A stretch of DNA of 62,059 bases, taken from assembly GCA_003222675.1 (NCBI GenBank), contig QHWT01000047.1:1-62059 (forward strand), written 5' to 3'. A model generated the notes under the pieces. The model was not told where the DNA came from and searched no databases. It was given only the letters and a program-made list of their open reading frames with translations. The DNA is from Acidobacteriota bacterium (lineage in GTDB: Bacteria > Acidobacteriota > Vicinamibacteria > Vicinamibacterales > 2-12-FULL-66-21). This document shows, piece after piece, positions 1 through 10,664 of this stretch (position 1 is the stretch's first letter; each line of letters opens with the position of its first letter). A program made the translations under genes and the position numbers.

Positions 1-2529
<2,529 letters not shown>

Positions 2530-2535
2530 GCCGCG

Positions 2536-2544
2536 CTCCTGTCA
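2536..2544 (-). other. In-frame TGA inside rpoB followed by a Shine-Dalgarno-like AGGAG
   Basis: Read on the minus strand the codons are GTC GAC GAG TGA CAG GAG CGC GGC ATG ACC. Known beta subunits have Cys at the TGA position (E. coli has DVQECQIRGVTY). One base change, TGC or TGT to TGA, explains the interruption, and the frame is otherwise intact. AGGAG overlaps the two codons after the TGA and sits six bases before an in-frame ATG, an arrangement suited to termination-reinitiation. Downstream, TGACCT (2523-2528) can pair with AGGTCA (2502-2507) around a 15-nt loop that contains GU. That is only weakly SECIS-like. Confidence 0.8.
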
Positions 2545-2991
2545 CTCGTCGACGTCGTACTTCAGCTTCAAGCCGACGGTGTTGCCGCAGATGTCGCAGA
2601 CATCGCCCCGCGCCTCGTTCGGCTTGCCGCAGCGCGGACACAGCACCTCGTGCTCGCCATATGGATCCGCGACCAGCGTGTGGCCGCAGTTGGTGCACGG
2701 CTTCCGGAGGTGGTGCAGGCCGGAGAGCCGTCCGCACTTGCACTCCCAGTTTCCGATCGAATACTCGATGAACTCGAGCGACGAGTTCTCGCGGAAGTCG
2801 CTGATCGGAAAGACCGACTTGAACACCGACTGCAGGCCGGCGTCCTCGCGTTCCGAGGGCAGCCGGTTCATCTGCAGGAAGCGTTCGTACGACTTCTTCT
2901 GGATCTCGATCAGGTTCGGAATCGGAACCGTGGTCTTGATTTTGGAGAAGTCGATGCGTTCGCGATAGACGTTTTTGGGAAGGCTGTACAT
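2542..2991 (-). CDS. rpoB: RNA polymerase beta subunit, N-terminal piece with a Cys-rich zinc-ribbon-like insertion
   Basis: The first 149 codons of rpoB, ending at the in-frame TGA. Residues 10-80 match the start of beta ([37 protein letters not shown]). Between the usual EYSIG and the usual DVxEC segments sits a roughly 55-residue insert with four Cys pairs: C84/C86, C99/C102, C118/C121 and C132/C135. This pattern suggests two zinc sites. E. coli beta has only a few residues here. The insert is my reading of the spacing of conserved flanks; zinc binding is inferred. If the TGA truly stops translation, this piece would be a free N-terminal beta fragment made just before the main part. Confidence 0.9.
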   Translation of the reverse strand: MYSLPKNVYRERIDFSKIKTTVPIPNLIEIQKKSYERFLQMNRLPSEREDAGLQSVFKSVFPISDFRENSSLEFIEYSIGNWECKCGRLSGLHHLRKPCTNCGHTLVADPYGEHEVLCPRCGKPNEARGDVCDICGNTVGLKLKYDVDE

Positions 2992-2997
2992 GCTCTA

Positions 2998-3150
2998 AAA
3001 ACCCTCGGGATGCGGGGTGCGCCCCTCGACGTGGCTCGGGGCGGCCTGAGCCTGGTCGAACGGCCGGGATCCGGATGCGACTGATCGGGTTCCAGCCGCG
3101 ACGGGGTGCTTTCGCATCGCGCGTCCCGGATCCCGGACCCCGATACATGG
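2998..3150. repeat. rplL-rpoB spacer with short-word inverted repeat
   Basis: The spacer carries words of the type CGGGATGCGGGGTGCG near 3006-3022 and their complements, GTCCCGGATCCCGGACCCCG, near 3122-3142. The two arms surround about 100 bases. No ORF is supported here. The same word type recurs at 5718-5790. Confidence 0.5.
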
Positions 3151-3169
3151 AGGCGGCACGGCCGCCGAC

Positions 3170-3562
3170 TTACTTGATCTCGACCTTCGCGCCGACGTCC
3201 GCGAACTTCTTCTGAATCGCGGCCGCTTCGTCCTTCGGGATGCCTTCCTTGATCGGCTTCGGCGCTCCCTCGACGAGGTCCTTCGCTTCCTTCAGCCCGA
3301 GGCTGGTGACTTCGCGGACAACCTTGATGACGTTGATCTTGTTGGTGCCCACTTCGGTCAGCACCGCGGTGAACTCGGTCTTCTCCTCCGCGGGGGCCGC
3401 GCCGCCCGCCGCCGCGCCGCCGCCGGCCGGCATGGCCATCGGCATCGCCGCCGCCGCCGACACGCCCAACTCCTGCTCGAGCGCCTTCACGAGCTGCGAC
3501 AGCTCGAGCACCGAGATCCCCTTGATGTAGTCCACAACCTGCTGCTGATTCAGTTCGGCCAT
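3170..3562 (-). CDS. rplL: 50S ribosomal protein L7/L12
   Basis: Stalk protein of the large ribosomal subunit that recruits translation factors. The 130-residue product has an N-terminal dimerisation segment ([24 protein letters not shown]), an Ala/Gly/Met-rich hinge at about residues 36-58, and the conserved C-terminal domain. That domain includes [19 protein letters not shown] and [14 protein letters not shown] and ends in AKVEIK. Length is typical of the family. It lies between rplJ and rpoB as in most bacteria. The spacer to rplJ is unusually long and repeat-filled, so the pair is not tightly packed. Confidence 0.98.
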   Translation of the reverse strand: MAELNQQQVVDYIKGISVLELSQLVKALEQELGVSAAAAMPMAMPAGGGAAAGGAAPAEEKTEFTAVLTEVGTNKINVIKVVREVTSLGLKEAKDLVEGAPKPIKEGIPKDEAAAIQKKFADVGAKVEIK

Positions 3563-3575
3563 TCCTATCTCCCTG

Positions 3576-3785
3576 ACGATGAAAGCTTCCAGTTCCCAGC
3601 TTCCAGCTGCCAGCTGAAAGCCTCCAATGATTCCGCCGCTCGAATTCAGCTGCCAGCTTCCAGCTGCCAGCTGCTGAAGGCTGGCGGCTGGAAGCTGAAG
3701 GCTTCCGTCACGCTCGAATTTAGCTGCCAGCTCCCAGCTACCAGCTCCCAGCTGCTGAAGGCTGGCGGCTGGAAGCTGAAGATTT
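3576..3785. repeat. rplJ-rplL spacer: ~72-bp tandem duplication built from 7-nt CAGCTNC words
   Basis: Iterated words such as CAGCTTC, CAGCTGC and CAGCTCC run through this spacer. A unit beginning CTCGAATTCAGCTGCC near 3640 recurs as CTCGAATTTAGCTGCC near 3711, about 72 bp later. Both copies end in GCTGAAGGCTGGCGGCTG. Words on the two strands are complementary (CTTCCAGC against GCTGGAAG), so strong hairpins are possible inside the L10-L12 transcript. Confidence 0.7.
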
Positions 3786-3788
3786 CCG

Positions 3789-4316
3789 TCACGCTTCTGA
3801 TCTTTTCTTCTCGTACTGCACCAGCACGCTCATGAGATCGCGCGGCGCCGCATTGAGCACGCTCACGATTTGGACCATCGGCGCCTGCAGAACGAAGAGC
3901 AGCTTCGCGTAGAGCTCAGGTTTCCCAGGCAGCGCCGCGAGCTCGATGACTTCGCCAGGCCTGACCGCGCGTCCCTGGACCACTGCCGCCTTGATCTGCA
4001 GCGCCGGCTTGTCCTTCGCGAACGTCGTCAGCACCTTCGCGAGCGCGACCGGATCCTCGCCCGCGTAGGCGACGGCGGTGGTGCCGACGAAGTGCTCCGA
4101 CAACGGCTCGAATGGAGTGCCCTTGAGGGCGCGCTTCGCGAGCGTGTTCTTGACGACCTTGTAGCTCCCCCTCGCACCGCGCACCTGACGCCGCAGCTCC
4201 GTGACCTCGGGGACCTTCAGGCCCTTGTAGTCGACGACGATCGCGCTCTCTGTCGCCTTGAACGCGCGTTCGAGGTCCTGGAGCTCTTCTTCCTTGCTTG
4301 CTCTCGTGACAGCCAT
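3789..4316 (-). CDS. rplJ: 50S ribosomal protein L10
   Basis: Anchors L7/L12 dimers at the ribosomal stalk base and usually autoregulates its own operon. The 175-residue product starts [21 protein letters not shown]. It contains the family signatures [34 protein letters not shown] and [19 protein letters not shown], and the C-terminal helix [18 protein letters not shown] that binds L7/L12. Length is normal. It follows rplA after a 95-base repeat-bearing spacer. I could not identify a classic L10 leader by eye. Confidence 0.98.
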   Translation of the reverse strand: MAVTRASKEEELQDLERAFKATESAIVVDYKGLKVPEVTELRRQVRGARGSYKVVKNTLAKRALKGTPFEPLSEHFVGTTAVAYAGEDPVALAKVLTTFAKDKPALQIKAAVVQGRAVRPGEVIELAALPGKPELYAKLLFVLQAPMVQIVSVLNAAPRDLMSVLVQYEKKRSEA

Positions 4317-4329
4317 TTCGTGATCCTTG

Positions 4330-4408
4330 TCGGCTCAGGGCTTACGCCTCAGGGCTCCTCGGGCTCACCGCCTTCGGCGGCATGAGCCATGAGTCCCGAA
4401 CCATGAGC
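4330..4408. repeat. rplA-rplJ spacer with repeated CTCAGGGCT / GAGCCATGAG words
   Basis: The spacer reads as repeated short words (CTCAGGGCTTACGC, CTCAGGGCTCCTCGGG) followed by complementary-type words (GCATGAGCCATGAGTCCC, CATGAGCC). A compact CACCGCCTTCGGCGG hairpin sits between them. The same ATGAGTC/CTCAGG word set recurs at 10573-10664. Confidence 0.5.
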
Positions 4409-4411
4409 CAA

Positions 4412-5116
4412 CTAATGTTTCACCGTCTCCGTGACGTGCGTCGTGTCGATGGTAATCCCCGGACCCATTGTCGACGACATCGTCACGCTCTTGAGGTACT
4501 TGCCTTTCGCCGCGGCCGGCTTGGCCTTGACGATACTGTCGACCAGCGCGTGCGCGTTCTCGATCAGACTCTGCGGCGGGAACGAGACCTTGCCGAGCGG
4601 GGCGTGAATGATCCCTGTCTTATCGACGCGGAACTCCACTTTGCCTGCCTTGATCTCGCGCACCGCTTTCGCGATGTCCATCGTGACGGTACCGGTCTTC
4701 GGGTTGGGCATCAGGCCGCGGGGGCCGAGCACCTTCCCGAGCTTGCCGACGGCCCGCATCATGTCGGGCGTCGCGACGACGGCATCGAAGTCCATGAAGC
4801 CGCCCTGGATCTTCTCGACCATCTCCTCGCCGCCGATGTGATCGGCGCCGGCATCGGCCGCTTCCTTCTGCTTGTCGCCGCCGGCGATGGCGAGCACCTT
4901 CTTGCTCTTGCCGAGCCCGTGCGGCAGCACAACGGTGCCGCGCACCATCTGGTCGGCGTGCTTCGGATCGACGCCGAGGCGAAGCGCCAGCTCGACGGTC
5001 TCGTCGAACTTCGCGAACTTCACCTTCTGCATCAAGGGAACGGCCTCTTCGATCGTGTGTGGACGCTCGGGCACCGCCGCGCGGGCTGCGGCGAACTTCT
5101 TACCGCTCTTTGGCAT
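4412..5116 (-). CDS. rplA: 50S ribosomal protein L1
   Basis: L1 stalk protein involved in E-site tRNA release. The 234-residue product shows the conserved N-terminal [25 protein letters not shown], the central [40 protein letters not shown] (the L1 signature), [20 protein letters not shown], and the C-terminal [17 protein letters not shown]. It starts at an ATG at 5116 downstream of rplK. The spacer between them holds a GTGATTTG-word inverted repeat. Confidence 0.98.
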   Translation of the reverse strand: MPKSGKKFAAARAAVPERPHTIEEAVPLMQKVKFAKFDETVELALRLGVDPKHADQMVRGTVVLPHGLGKSKKVLAIAGGDKQKEAADAGADHIGGEEMVEKIQGGFMDFDAVVATPDMMRAVGKLGKVLGPRGLMPNPKTGTVTMDIAKAVREIKAGKVEFRVDKTGIIHAPLGKVSFPPQSLIENAHALVDSIVKAKPAAAKGKYLKSVTMSSTMGPGITIDTTHVTETVKH

Positions 5117-5159
5117 GTTGACCTCTCAGTGGTTCAGTCGGTTGCGCTACGCGCAGCCT

Positions 5160-5283
5160 CCCACTTTGTGATTTGGTGATCCCGTGATTTGGTGATTTCG
5201 TGATTGAGCTTCTCCGAAAGCGCGGGCGGTAGCCCGCGCGAAGCTGAATCACCAAATCACCGGATCATTAAATCACCCAATTC
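5160..5283. repeat. Inverted repeat of 8-nt GTGATTTG words around a GC hairpin
   Basis: The left arm iterates GTGATTTG-like words (GTGATTTGGTGATCCC, GTGATTTGGTGATTTC). The right arm iterates the complement (AATCACCAAATCACCGG, ATTAAATCACCC). The centre is a short GC hairpin, CGCGGGCGGTAGCCCGCG. Equivalent elements with the same word occur at 29076-29188 and 30523-30629, all next to ribosomal-protein or replication genes. The element fills the rplK-rplA spacer. Confidence 0.85.
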
Positions 5284-5285
5284 CA

Positions 5286-5711
5286 TTAGCCGATGACCTC
5301 GATGCCCATTGACCGCGCGGTGCCGGCCACCGACTTCATGGCCGCTTCGAGCGAGTCGCAATTCAAGTCCGGGAGCTTCGTCTTCGCGATGTCCTCGACC
5401 TGCTTCCGCGTCACGGTGCCGACCTTGTTCTTGTTCGGCTCCGCCGATCCCTTGGCCAGGTTCGCGGCGCGCTTGAGCAGAATCGAAGCGGGCGGCGTCT
5501 TGGTGATGAACGAGTAGGACCGGTCCGCGTAGACGGTGACGACGACAGGGATGATGAGCCCCTCGTCCTTGGACGTCCTCGCGTTGAAGTTCTTGCAGAA
5601 GTCCATAATATTGACGCCGTGCGGACCGAGGGCGGTTCCGACCGGCGGCGCCGGGGTGGCTTTCCCCGCCGCTATCTGGAGCTTCACCATTGCTTGTATT
5701 TTCTTCGCCAT
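5286..5711 (-). CDS. rplK: 50S ribosomal protein L11
   Basis: Ribosomal protein of the GTPase-associated centre. The start is set at the ATG at 5711, giving 141 residues beginning [13 protein letters not shown], the usual length. The frame stays open upstream to 5777, but that extra 22-residue stretch is encoded by the repeat element before the gene and looks nothing like L11. Conserved segments include [54 protein letters not shown], and a C-terminus close to ARSMGIEV. It lies directly downstream of nusG. Confidence 0.98.
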   Translation of the reverse strand: MAKKIQAMVKLQIAAGKATPAPPVGTALGPHGVNIMDFCKNFNARTSKDEGLIIPVVVTVYADRSYSFITKTPPASILLKRAANLAKGSAEPNKNKVGTVTRKQVEDIAKTKLPDLNCDSLEAAMKSVAGTARSMGIEVIG

Positions 5712-5717
5712 GATACC

Positions 5718-5790
5718 TACCGGGATCCGGGGCGCGGAGTCCGGGGTGCGGAACCCATCGGATCCCGCATCCCGCACCCCGCATCCCGAT
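5718..5790. repeat. nusG-rplK spacer: inverted GCATCCC / GGGGTGC words
   Basis: The left arm has GGGATCCGGGGCGCGG and GTCCGGGGTGCGG. The right arm has GGATCCCGCATCCCGC and ACCCCGCATCCCG. The period is 7 nt in the right arm. The element forms the whole spacer between nusG and the rplK start and inflates the apparent rplK reading frame upstream. Confidence 0.65.
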
Positions 5791-5792
5791 CT

Positions 5793-6344
5793 CTACAGCT
5801 TTTCCACCTGCAAAAAATCCAACTCCACCGGTGTGGCGCGACCGAAGATCGTGACCATCACCTTGAGCGTGTTGCGCTCGTTGTTGACCTCGTCAACCAC
5901 ACCGTTGAAGCTGGTGAACGGGCCTTCGTTGATGCGCACCTGGTCGCCCTTCTCGAATGAGTACTTCGGCTTCGGCTTCTCCGCGGCCTCGGTGACCTGG
6001 TTGAGGATCTGATCGACCTCTTCGCGCGTGAGCGGCGTTGGCTTGGCGCCGGCGCCGACAAAGCCCGTCACCTTCGGCGTGTTCTTCACGACGTGCCACG
6101 CGTGGTCGGACATGTGCATCTCGACCAGGATATAGCCCGGGAAGAACCGCTTCGAGCTGACGACCTTCTTGCCGCCGCGCATCTCCGCGACCTGCTCGGT
6201 CGGGATCAGGATTTCGCCGATTTCATTCTGCAGCCCGTACGCGTTGACGCGCTGCTCGAGCGATTCCTTCACCTTGTTCTCGAAGCCTGAGTAGGTGTGG
6301 ACGATGTACCACTGCTTGGTGCGATCGTCGGTCGTCGTGCTCAT
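5793..6344 (-). CDS. nusG: Transcription termination/antitermination factor NusG
   Basis: Elongation factor that binds the polymerase clamp and couples transcription with Rho or ribosomes. The chosen ATG at 6344 gives 183 residues starting [22 protein letters not shown]. The longer open frame to 6638 only runs back through secE in another frame. The NGN domain ([33 protein letters not shown]) is followed by the KOW domain ([19 protein letters not shown]) and ends [14 protein letters not shown]. The gene begins five bases after the secE stop, the classic secE-nusG pair. Confidence 0.97.
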   Translation of the reverse strand: MSTTTDDRTKQWYIVHTYSGFENKVKESLEQRVNAYGLQNEIGEILIPTEQVAEMRGGKKVVSSKRFFPGYILVEMHMSDHAWHVVKNTPKVTGFVGAGAKPTPLTREEVDQILNQVTEAAEKPKPKYSFEKGDQVRINEGPFTSFNGVVDEVNNERNTLKVMVTIFGRATPVELDFLQVEKL

Positions 6345-6349
6345 GCCTT

Positions 6350-6616
6350 TTACGCTGCTCCGAACGCGCGGTACAGCCACCCGAGGGTCTTGTTCAACCC
6401 CAGGTCGACCAGCCAGAGATAGACGCCGAAGAAGATCGACGTCAGGATCACGACCACCGTGGTCGCGACCACTTCCTTCTGGCTCGGCCACGTGACTCGG
6501 CCCATCTCGTTGCGGACCTCGGAGAGGAAGCGCCGCGAGCGCCCCCACCATCCGGTCACGCTGTCGCGCGCGCGGCCACCAAATGAGTCCTGCTCGTCGG
6601 CTGTAACGGTTTTCAT
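6350..6616 (-). CDS. secE: Preprotein translocase subunit SecE
   Basis: Small membrane subunit of the SecYEG channel. The 88-residue protein has a hydrophilic N-terminus, the signature [20 protein letters not shown], and a single transmembrane helix ([20 protein letters not shown]) near the C-terminus. This is the usual single-helix form. It precedes nusG by five bases, and upstream lies a tandemly duplicated tRNA spacer. Confidence 0.97.
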   Translation of the reverse strand: MKTVTADEQDSFGGRARDSVTGWWGRSRRFLSEVRNEMGRVTWPSQKEVVATTVVVILTSIFFGVYLWLVDLGLNKTLGWLYRAFGAA

Positions 6617-6640
6617 TGATGTCGTCCGAGGTCTTCAATG

Positions 6641-6973
6641 GCGCTCGGGGCTTTCGGCCCCTCGCTTAAGCTCACTTCATTGCGCGGCCGCTTCGCCGGC
6701 GCGCTCCGCTCCGCTCGCGATCCTGCCTGTCTCTGCCTACTTACTCCACACTGGCAGGACAGGAGGGAATCGAACCCCCAACCCCCGGTTTTGCAGACCG
6801 GTGAGCATTACTGGCGCTCGGGACCGTCGGTCCCTCGCTTAGGCTCGCTTCTCTCGCTCGCCGCTTCGCCGGCGCGCTCCGCTCCGCTCGCGATCCTGCC
6901 TGTCTGTGCCTACTTACTCCACACTGGCAGGACAGGAGGGAATCGAACCCCCAACCCCCGGTTTTGGAGACCG
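6641..6973. repeat. Tandem duplication (~170 bp) of a tRNA 3' half plus GC-rich spacer
   Basis: Two copies run head to tail: about 6641-6805 and 6812-6973. Each has a GGCGCTCGGG...CCCTCGCTTA spacer, a GCTTCGCCGGCGCGCTCCG stretch, GATCCTGCCTGTCT, ACTTACTCCACAC and then tRNA sequence starting at the CCA end. Only the second copy continues into a complete tRNA-Trp. The first breaks off just past the anticodon stem. This accounts for the 308-base stretch between secE and tRNA-Trp; no protein gene is supported. Confidence 0.8.
6752..6805 (-). pseudogene. Truncated tRNA remnant (3' half of tRNA-Trp, anticodon changed to GCA)
   Basis: This stretch repeats the 3' half of the neighbouring tRNA-Trp: CCA end, acceptor strand, T arm, variable loop and anticodon arm. 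The D arm and 5' acceptor strand are missing. The anticodon loop reads CTGCAAA where the intact gene has CTCCAAA, so the anticodon would be GCA (Cys). Without the 5' half it cannot fold as a tRNA. Confidence 0.8.
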
Positions 6974-7000
6974 GTGCTCTGCCAATTGAGCTACTGTCCT
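6925..7000 (-). tRNA. tRNA-Trp (CCA)
   Basis: A 76-base gene. The 5' acceptor strand AGGACAG pairs with CTGTCCT, followed by G and an encoded CCA. D arm AGCTCAATTGGCAGAGC, anticodon loop CTCCAAA (anticodon CCA), and T arm with GGTTCGATTCC are all present. It lies between rpmG and secE. Confidence 0.95.
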
Positions 7001-7004
7001 TCTT

Positions 7005-7090
7005 TGGCGCTCGCGGTCGGCGCTACGCGCCGACTTCGCTCCGCCGCTCGCTTCATTCGCTCGCGCCTCCGCGCTCGCTCCGTTCCGCTC
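7005..7090. repeat. GGCGCTCG spacer repeat
   Basis: Begins TGGCGCTCGCGGTCGGCGC and continues as CCGACTTCGCTCCGCCGCTCGC. Nearly the same sequence is found at 8591-8690 upstream of tuf, and a related form starts the duplicated spacers at 6641 and 6812. It contains the palindrome GTCGGCGC-TAC-GCGCCGAC. No gene is supported. Confidence 0.7.
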
Positions 7091-7127
7091 CCACTTGAGA
7101 GAAGCTGCCAGCGTCAGCTGGCCACCA

Positions 7128-7193
7128 TTTAACCGACAACCGGCAACTGACAACTGGCAACTGGCAACTGGCAACTGGCAACTGGCAACTTCA
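7128..7193. repeat. Short tandem repeat of 7-nt GGCAACT
   Basis: At least five near-perfect GGCAACT units follow degenerate ones (CGACAACC, GGCAACTGACAACT). The period is exactly 7. The element sits just downstream of rpmG, between it and tRNA-Trp. Confidence 0.85.
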
Positions 7194-7201
7194 GCGGGCA
7201 C

Positions 7202-7351
7202 TTATTTCGTTTCACGGTGCCCGGTATGTTTCCGGCAGAAGCGGCAGTACTTGCTGAACTCGAGCCGCTCGCTCGTCTTCTTCTTGTTCTTGGTCGTGCT
7301 GTAGTTGCGACGTTTGCACTCGTTGCACGCCAGGGAAATGATGTCTCTCAT
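7202..7351 (-). CDS. rpmG: 50S ribosomal protein L33
   Basis: Small large-subunit protein of 49 residues, translated by hand from the ATG at 7351 to TAA at 7202-7204. It begins [19 protein letters not shown] and continues [19 protein letters not shown], ending [11 protein letters not shown]. CxxC pairs (CNEC and CRFC) mark the zinc-binding form of L33. Its order tuf-rpmG-(tRNA-Trp)-secE-nusG is conserved in many bacteria. It starts 15 bases after the tuf stop. Confidence 0.95.
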   Translation of the reverse strand: MRDIISLACNECKRRNYSTTKNKKKTSERLEFSKYCRFCRKHTGHRETK

Positions 7352-7366
7352 TGAAAAAACCCCGGC

Positions 7367-8566
<1,200 letters not shown>

Positions 8567-8589
8567 GTCGTTTGTACCGTCCTCGTTTT

Positions 8590-8875
8590 TTGGCGCTCGC
8601 GGTCGGCGCTCCGCGCCGACTTCGCTCCGCCGCTCGCTTAGGCTCGCTTCATTGCGCGGCCGCTCTGCCGGCCGCTCCATTCCGCTTCGCGCAACCGACC
8701 CTCGCAGCCTTACGGCTGCCTTGCCAACCGTAGCTCACGCGGTCGTCGGCAAGCATGAGCGAAGGTTGGCTTGCCATCCGTAGCTCGTGTCCCGTCACGA
8801 TCAGCCCACCGTCGCTCGCTCGCATCTTGCGCGAGCTATGGTGGGCATCCTTCGCCTGCATTCACGAGCGAAGGA
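8590..8875. repeat. tuf upstream spacer: GGCGCTCG repeat plus CCGTAGCTC / GAGCGAAGG inverted repeats
   Basis: 8591-8690 is a second copy of the 7005-7090 spacer repeat. From 8721 the sequence alternates CCAACCGTAGCTCA and TGAGCGAAGGTTGG, then CCATCCGTAGCTCG and GAGCGAAGGATGG, as complementary pairs. The last GAAGGATGG runs directly into the CCA end of tRNA-Thr. No ORF with protein-like composition was seen. A tuf promoter must lie here but I could not place one confidently. Confidence 0.6.
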
Positions 8876-8951
<76 letters not shown>

Positions 8952-8956
8952 TTTTA

Positions 8957-9170
8957 TCCGAGGGGCTGCGCCCCTCGGACTCCCCTACACGCTCACGGCG
9001 TTCGCTCGCGTCCCGCTCAAAGCAAATTCCTGTGCTCAAACACCGCCAACCGCAGCTCCGAACACTCTTTAAGGCGCGAGCACCGCGAGCTCCCCGCCAG
9101 AGCGGAGCGCGGCCCCCAGGCCGAGCGAGCGACGGCGTGGGGGAGTCCGAGGGGCGCTAGCCCCCTCGGG
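8957..9170. repeat. tRNA-Thr/tRNA-Gly spacer: inverted repeat ending in CCGAGGGGC words
   Basis: The left end has GAGGGGCTGCGCCCCTCGG followed by ACTCCCC. The right end has GGGGGAGTCCGAGGGGCGC and AGCCCCCTCGG, the reverse complement. The interior is GC-rich without a gene. The arms could fold the whole spacer. Confidence 0.6.
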
Positions 9171-9176
9171 AAATAT

Positions 9177-9251
9177 TGGAGCGGGAGACGGGGATCGAAC
9201 CCGCGACCAACAGCTTGGAAGGCTGTGACTCTACCACTGAGTTACTCCCGC
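9177..9251 (-). tRNA. tRNA-Gly (TCC)
   Basis: A 75-base gene. Acceptor GCGGGAG/CTCCCGC, then T and encoded CCA. D arm CTCAGTGGTAGAG, anticodon loop with TCC (CTTCCAA), T arm GGTTCGATCCC. Confidence 0.95.
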
Positions 9252-9334
9252 CTACGCGGCTCGCTGCTGCCGCCGAGTCGCCGCTACGGCGAGCAAACCC
9301 GCCAGGCTGCTAAAGTCTTTCGTGCGCATTTCGT

Positions 9335-9479
9335 GCGCCCAACCTTCGTATCCCTTTATGCCAGCGACGCTGGCCTGACCGAATCTTGGTGGTCCGCCTT
9401 CGCCCCAACGGCGCGACAGCCTTCGCTAATCGGGTGGCTTACCGAGCCGTAGCTCGGCGCGCCGGCGCCGAGCGAAGGC
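9335..9479. repeat. Inverted repeats of CCTTCG / GAGCGAAGG type abutting tRNA-Tyr
   Basis: Contains CCAACCTTCGTATCC, CAGCCTTCGCTAATCG, GAGCCGTAGCTCGGCGC and GCGCCGAGCGAAGGCTGG. The last copy ends exactly at the encoded CCA (TGG on this strand) of tRNA-Tyr, as the related copy does at tRNA-Thr. No gene is supported in the tRNA-Gly to tRNA-Tyr spacer. Confidence 0.6.
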
Positions 9480-9566
9480 TGGTGGCGAGGGAAGGACTCG
9501 AACCTTCGAAGGCGCTTGGCCGACAGATTTACAGTCTGCTGCGTTTGACCGCTTCGCTACCTCGCC
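9480..9566 (-). tRNA. tRNA-Tyr (GTA)
   Basis: An 87-base class II tRNA with a long variable arm. Acceptor GGCGAGG/CCTCGCC, D arm AGCGAAGCGGTCAAACGC, anticodon GTA within CTGTAAAT, long variable region, T arm GGTTCGAGTCC, encoded CCA. Confidence 0.94.
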
Positions 9567-9637
9567 GATGCGTTGTTTGGATTGTGCCCCGCAGCTCAAA
9601 ACGTGTCTGCCGTAGCTCGCAGGAAAGCTGAAGCTGA

Positions 9638-9714
9638 TGGAGCTGGCGAAGGGATTTGAACCCCCGACCGGCTGATTACAAATCAGCTGCTCTACCGGAC
9701 TGAGCTACGCCAGC
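9638..9714 (-). tRNA. tRNA-Thr (TGT)
   Basis: A 77-base gene. Acceptor GCTGGCG/CGCCAGC, then T and encoded CCA. D arm GCTCAGTCCGGTAGAGC, anticodon TGT in ATTTGTAAT, T arm GGTTCAAATCC. It is the first tRNA of the minus-strand set that leads into tuf. Confidence 0.94.
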
Positions 9715-9849
9715 CCAGACAAAAGATTATTAATAGCACGTGCCGTGCCAGCCACGCAAGCGCACCGGTACATCTCGCCGCACCCGAAAATGGCTGCCGC
9801 CAAACGGACGAGCTCGAAGCCGTTGAGCCTTGACACTTAGCATTTGACA

Positions 9850-10572
9850 TCAGGAGCGGCCCGCGCGCTGACGGACAGCCTCATATAATACCACACCCGC
9901 TGCGACCGATACGTTGAGGCTCCCGACCGAACCGTGCATCGGAATGGTAACAAGCCGATCGCAGCGTTCGCGGATCAGGCGACGAAGTCCAGTGCCCTCC
10001 GCGCCGAGCACAATTGCGGTCGGCAGGGTCCAGTCGACATCGGTATATGGTTCGGTGGCTTCGCCGGCCAGACCGACCGTCCAGACCTCGGCCTCCTTCA
10101 ATTCCTCGAGCGCGCGCGCGATGTTCACGACAGTCGCAATGCGGGCATACGCAAGCGCGCCGGCCGACGCTTTTCCCACCACGCCATCGAGCGCCGCCGA
10201 ATGCCGCGCCTGCCGGACAACACCGGTCGCGCCGGCCGCATCCGCCGTTCGCAGGATCGCGCCGACGTTGTGCGGATCTTCAATGCCGTCCAGGACCACA
10301 ATAAGGGGCGCGTTCGCGTGATTTCCGTCGACAAGCTCGCGCACACCATAGTCACGCGCATCCTCGACCTCCGCCACGACACCCTGGTGCACGCCCCCAC
10401 GCGCGGCGCGATCGAGAATCTGCGCCTCCACACGCTCGGCCGCCACATGCTGCGCGGCCGCGAGCGCGAGCATCTCGTCGATGCGCTTGTCGTGACGCGC
10501 GCTGATGCTCAGACGCGTGACGCGCTTCGCGCGCAGCGCTTCGAGAACAGGATTGATGCCGTAGATGATCAT
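9850..10572 (-). CDS. rlmB: 23S rRNA (guanosine-2'-O-)-methyltransferase RlmB (SpoU/TrmH family)
   Basis: SAM-dependent SPOUT methyltransferase that modifies G2251 in the 23S P loop, if the RlmB assignment is right. The 240-residue protein starts MIIYGINPVLEALRAKRV, typical of RlmB. The substrate-binding domain is followed by the knot motifs PLIVVLDGIEDPHNVGAILR, AIVLGAEGTGLRRLIRERCD and IPMHGSVGSLNVSVAAGVVL. These three SpoU motifs are intact. It lies downstream of gltX after an 89-base repeat-bearing spacer. Another TrmH-family 2'-O-methyltransferase is the alternative. Confidence 0.93.
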   Translation of the reverse strand: MIIYGINPVLEALRAKRVTRLSISARHDKRIDEMLALAAAQHVAAERVEAQILDRAARGGVHQGVVAEVEDARDYGVRELVDGNHANAPLIVVLDGIEDPHNVGAILRTADAAGATGVVRQARHSAALDGVVGKASAGALAYARIATVVNIARALEELKEAEVWTVGLAGEATEPYTDVDWTLPTAIVLGAEGTGLRRLIRERCDRLVTIPMHGSVGSLNVSVAAGVVLYEAVRQRAGRS

Positions 10573-10664
10573 GGCTCAGGGCTCATGACTTGTGCTCACG
10601 CCGGGTTGCGGCTAACGGCGTGGCTATAAAGCCATAAGCCAGCATCACCCTAAGTCCTGAGTCA
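10573..10664. repeat. gltX-rlmB spacer with ATGAGTC / CTCAGG words
   Basis: The left side reads GGCTCAGGGCTCATGACTTG, the right side CCTGAGTCATGAGTCATG, roughly complementary. Between them GGCTATAAAGCC and GCCGGGTTGCGGC form small hairpins. The right end overlaps the last codons of gltX. Confidence 0.55.

Noticed and set aside
6752-6805. Functional tRNA-Cys
   Set aside because: The anticodon would be GCA, but the D arm and 5' acceptor strand are missing; the rest copies tRNA-Trp.
7128-7193. Coding extension of a minus-strand ORF through the GGCAACT repeat
   Set aside because: It reads as a repeated peptide from a 7-nt tandem repeat and covers a tRNA gene.
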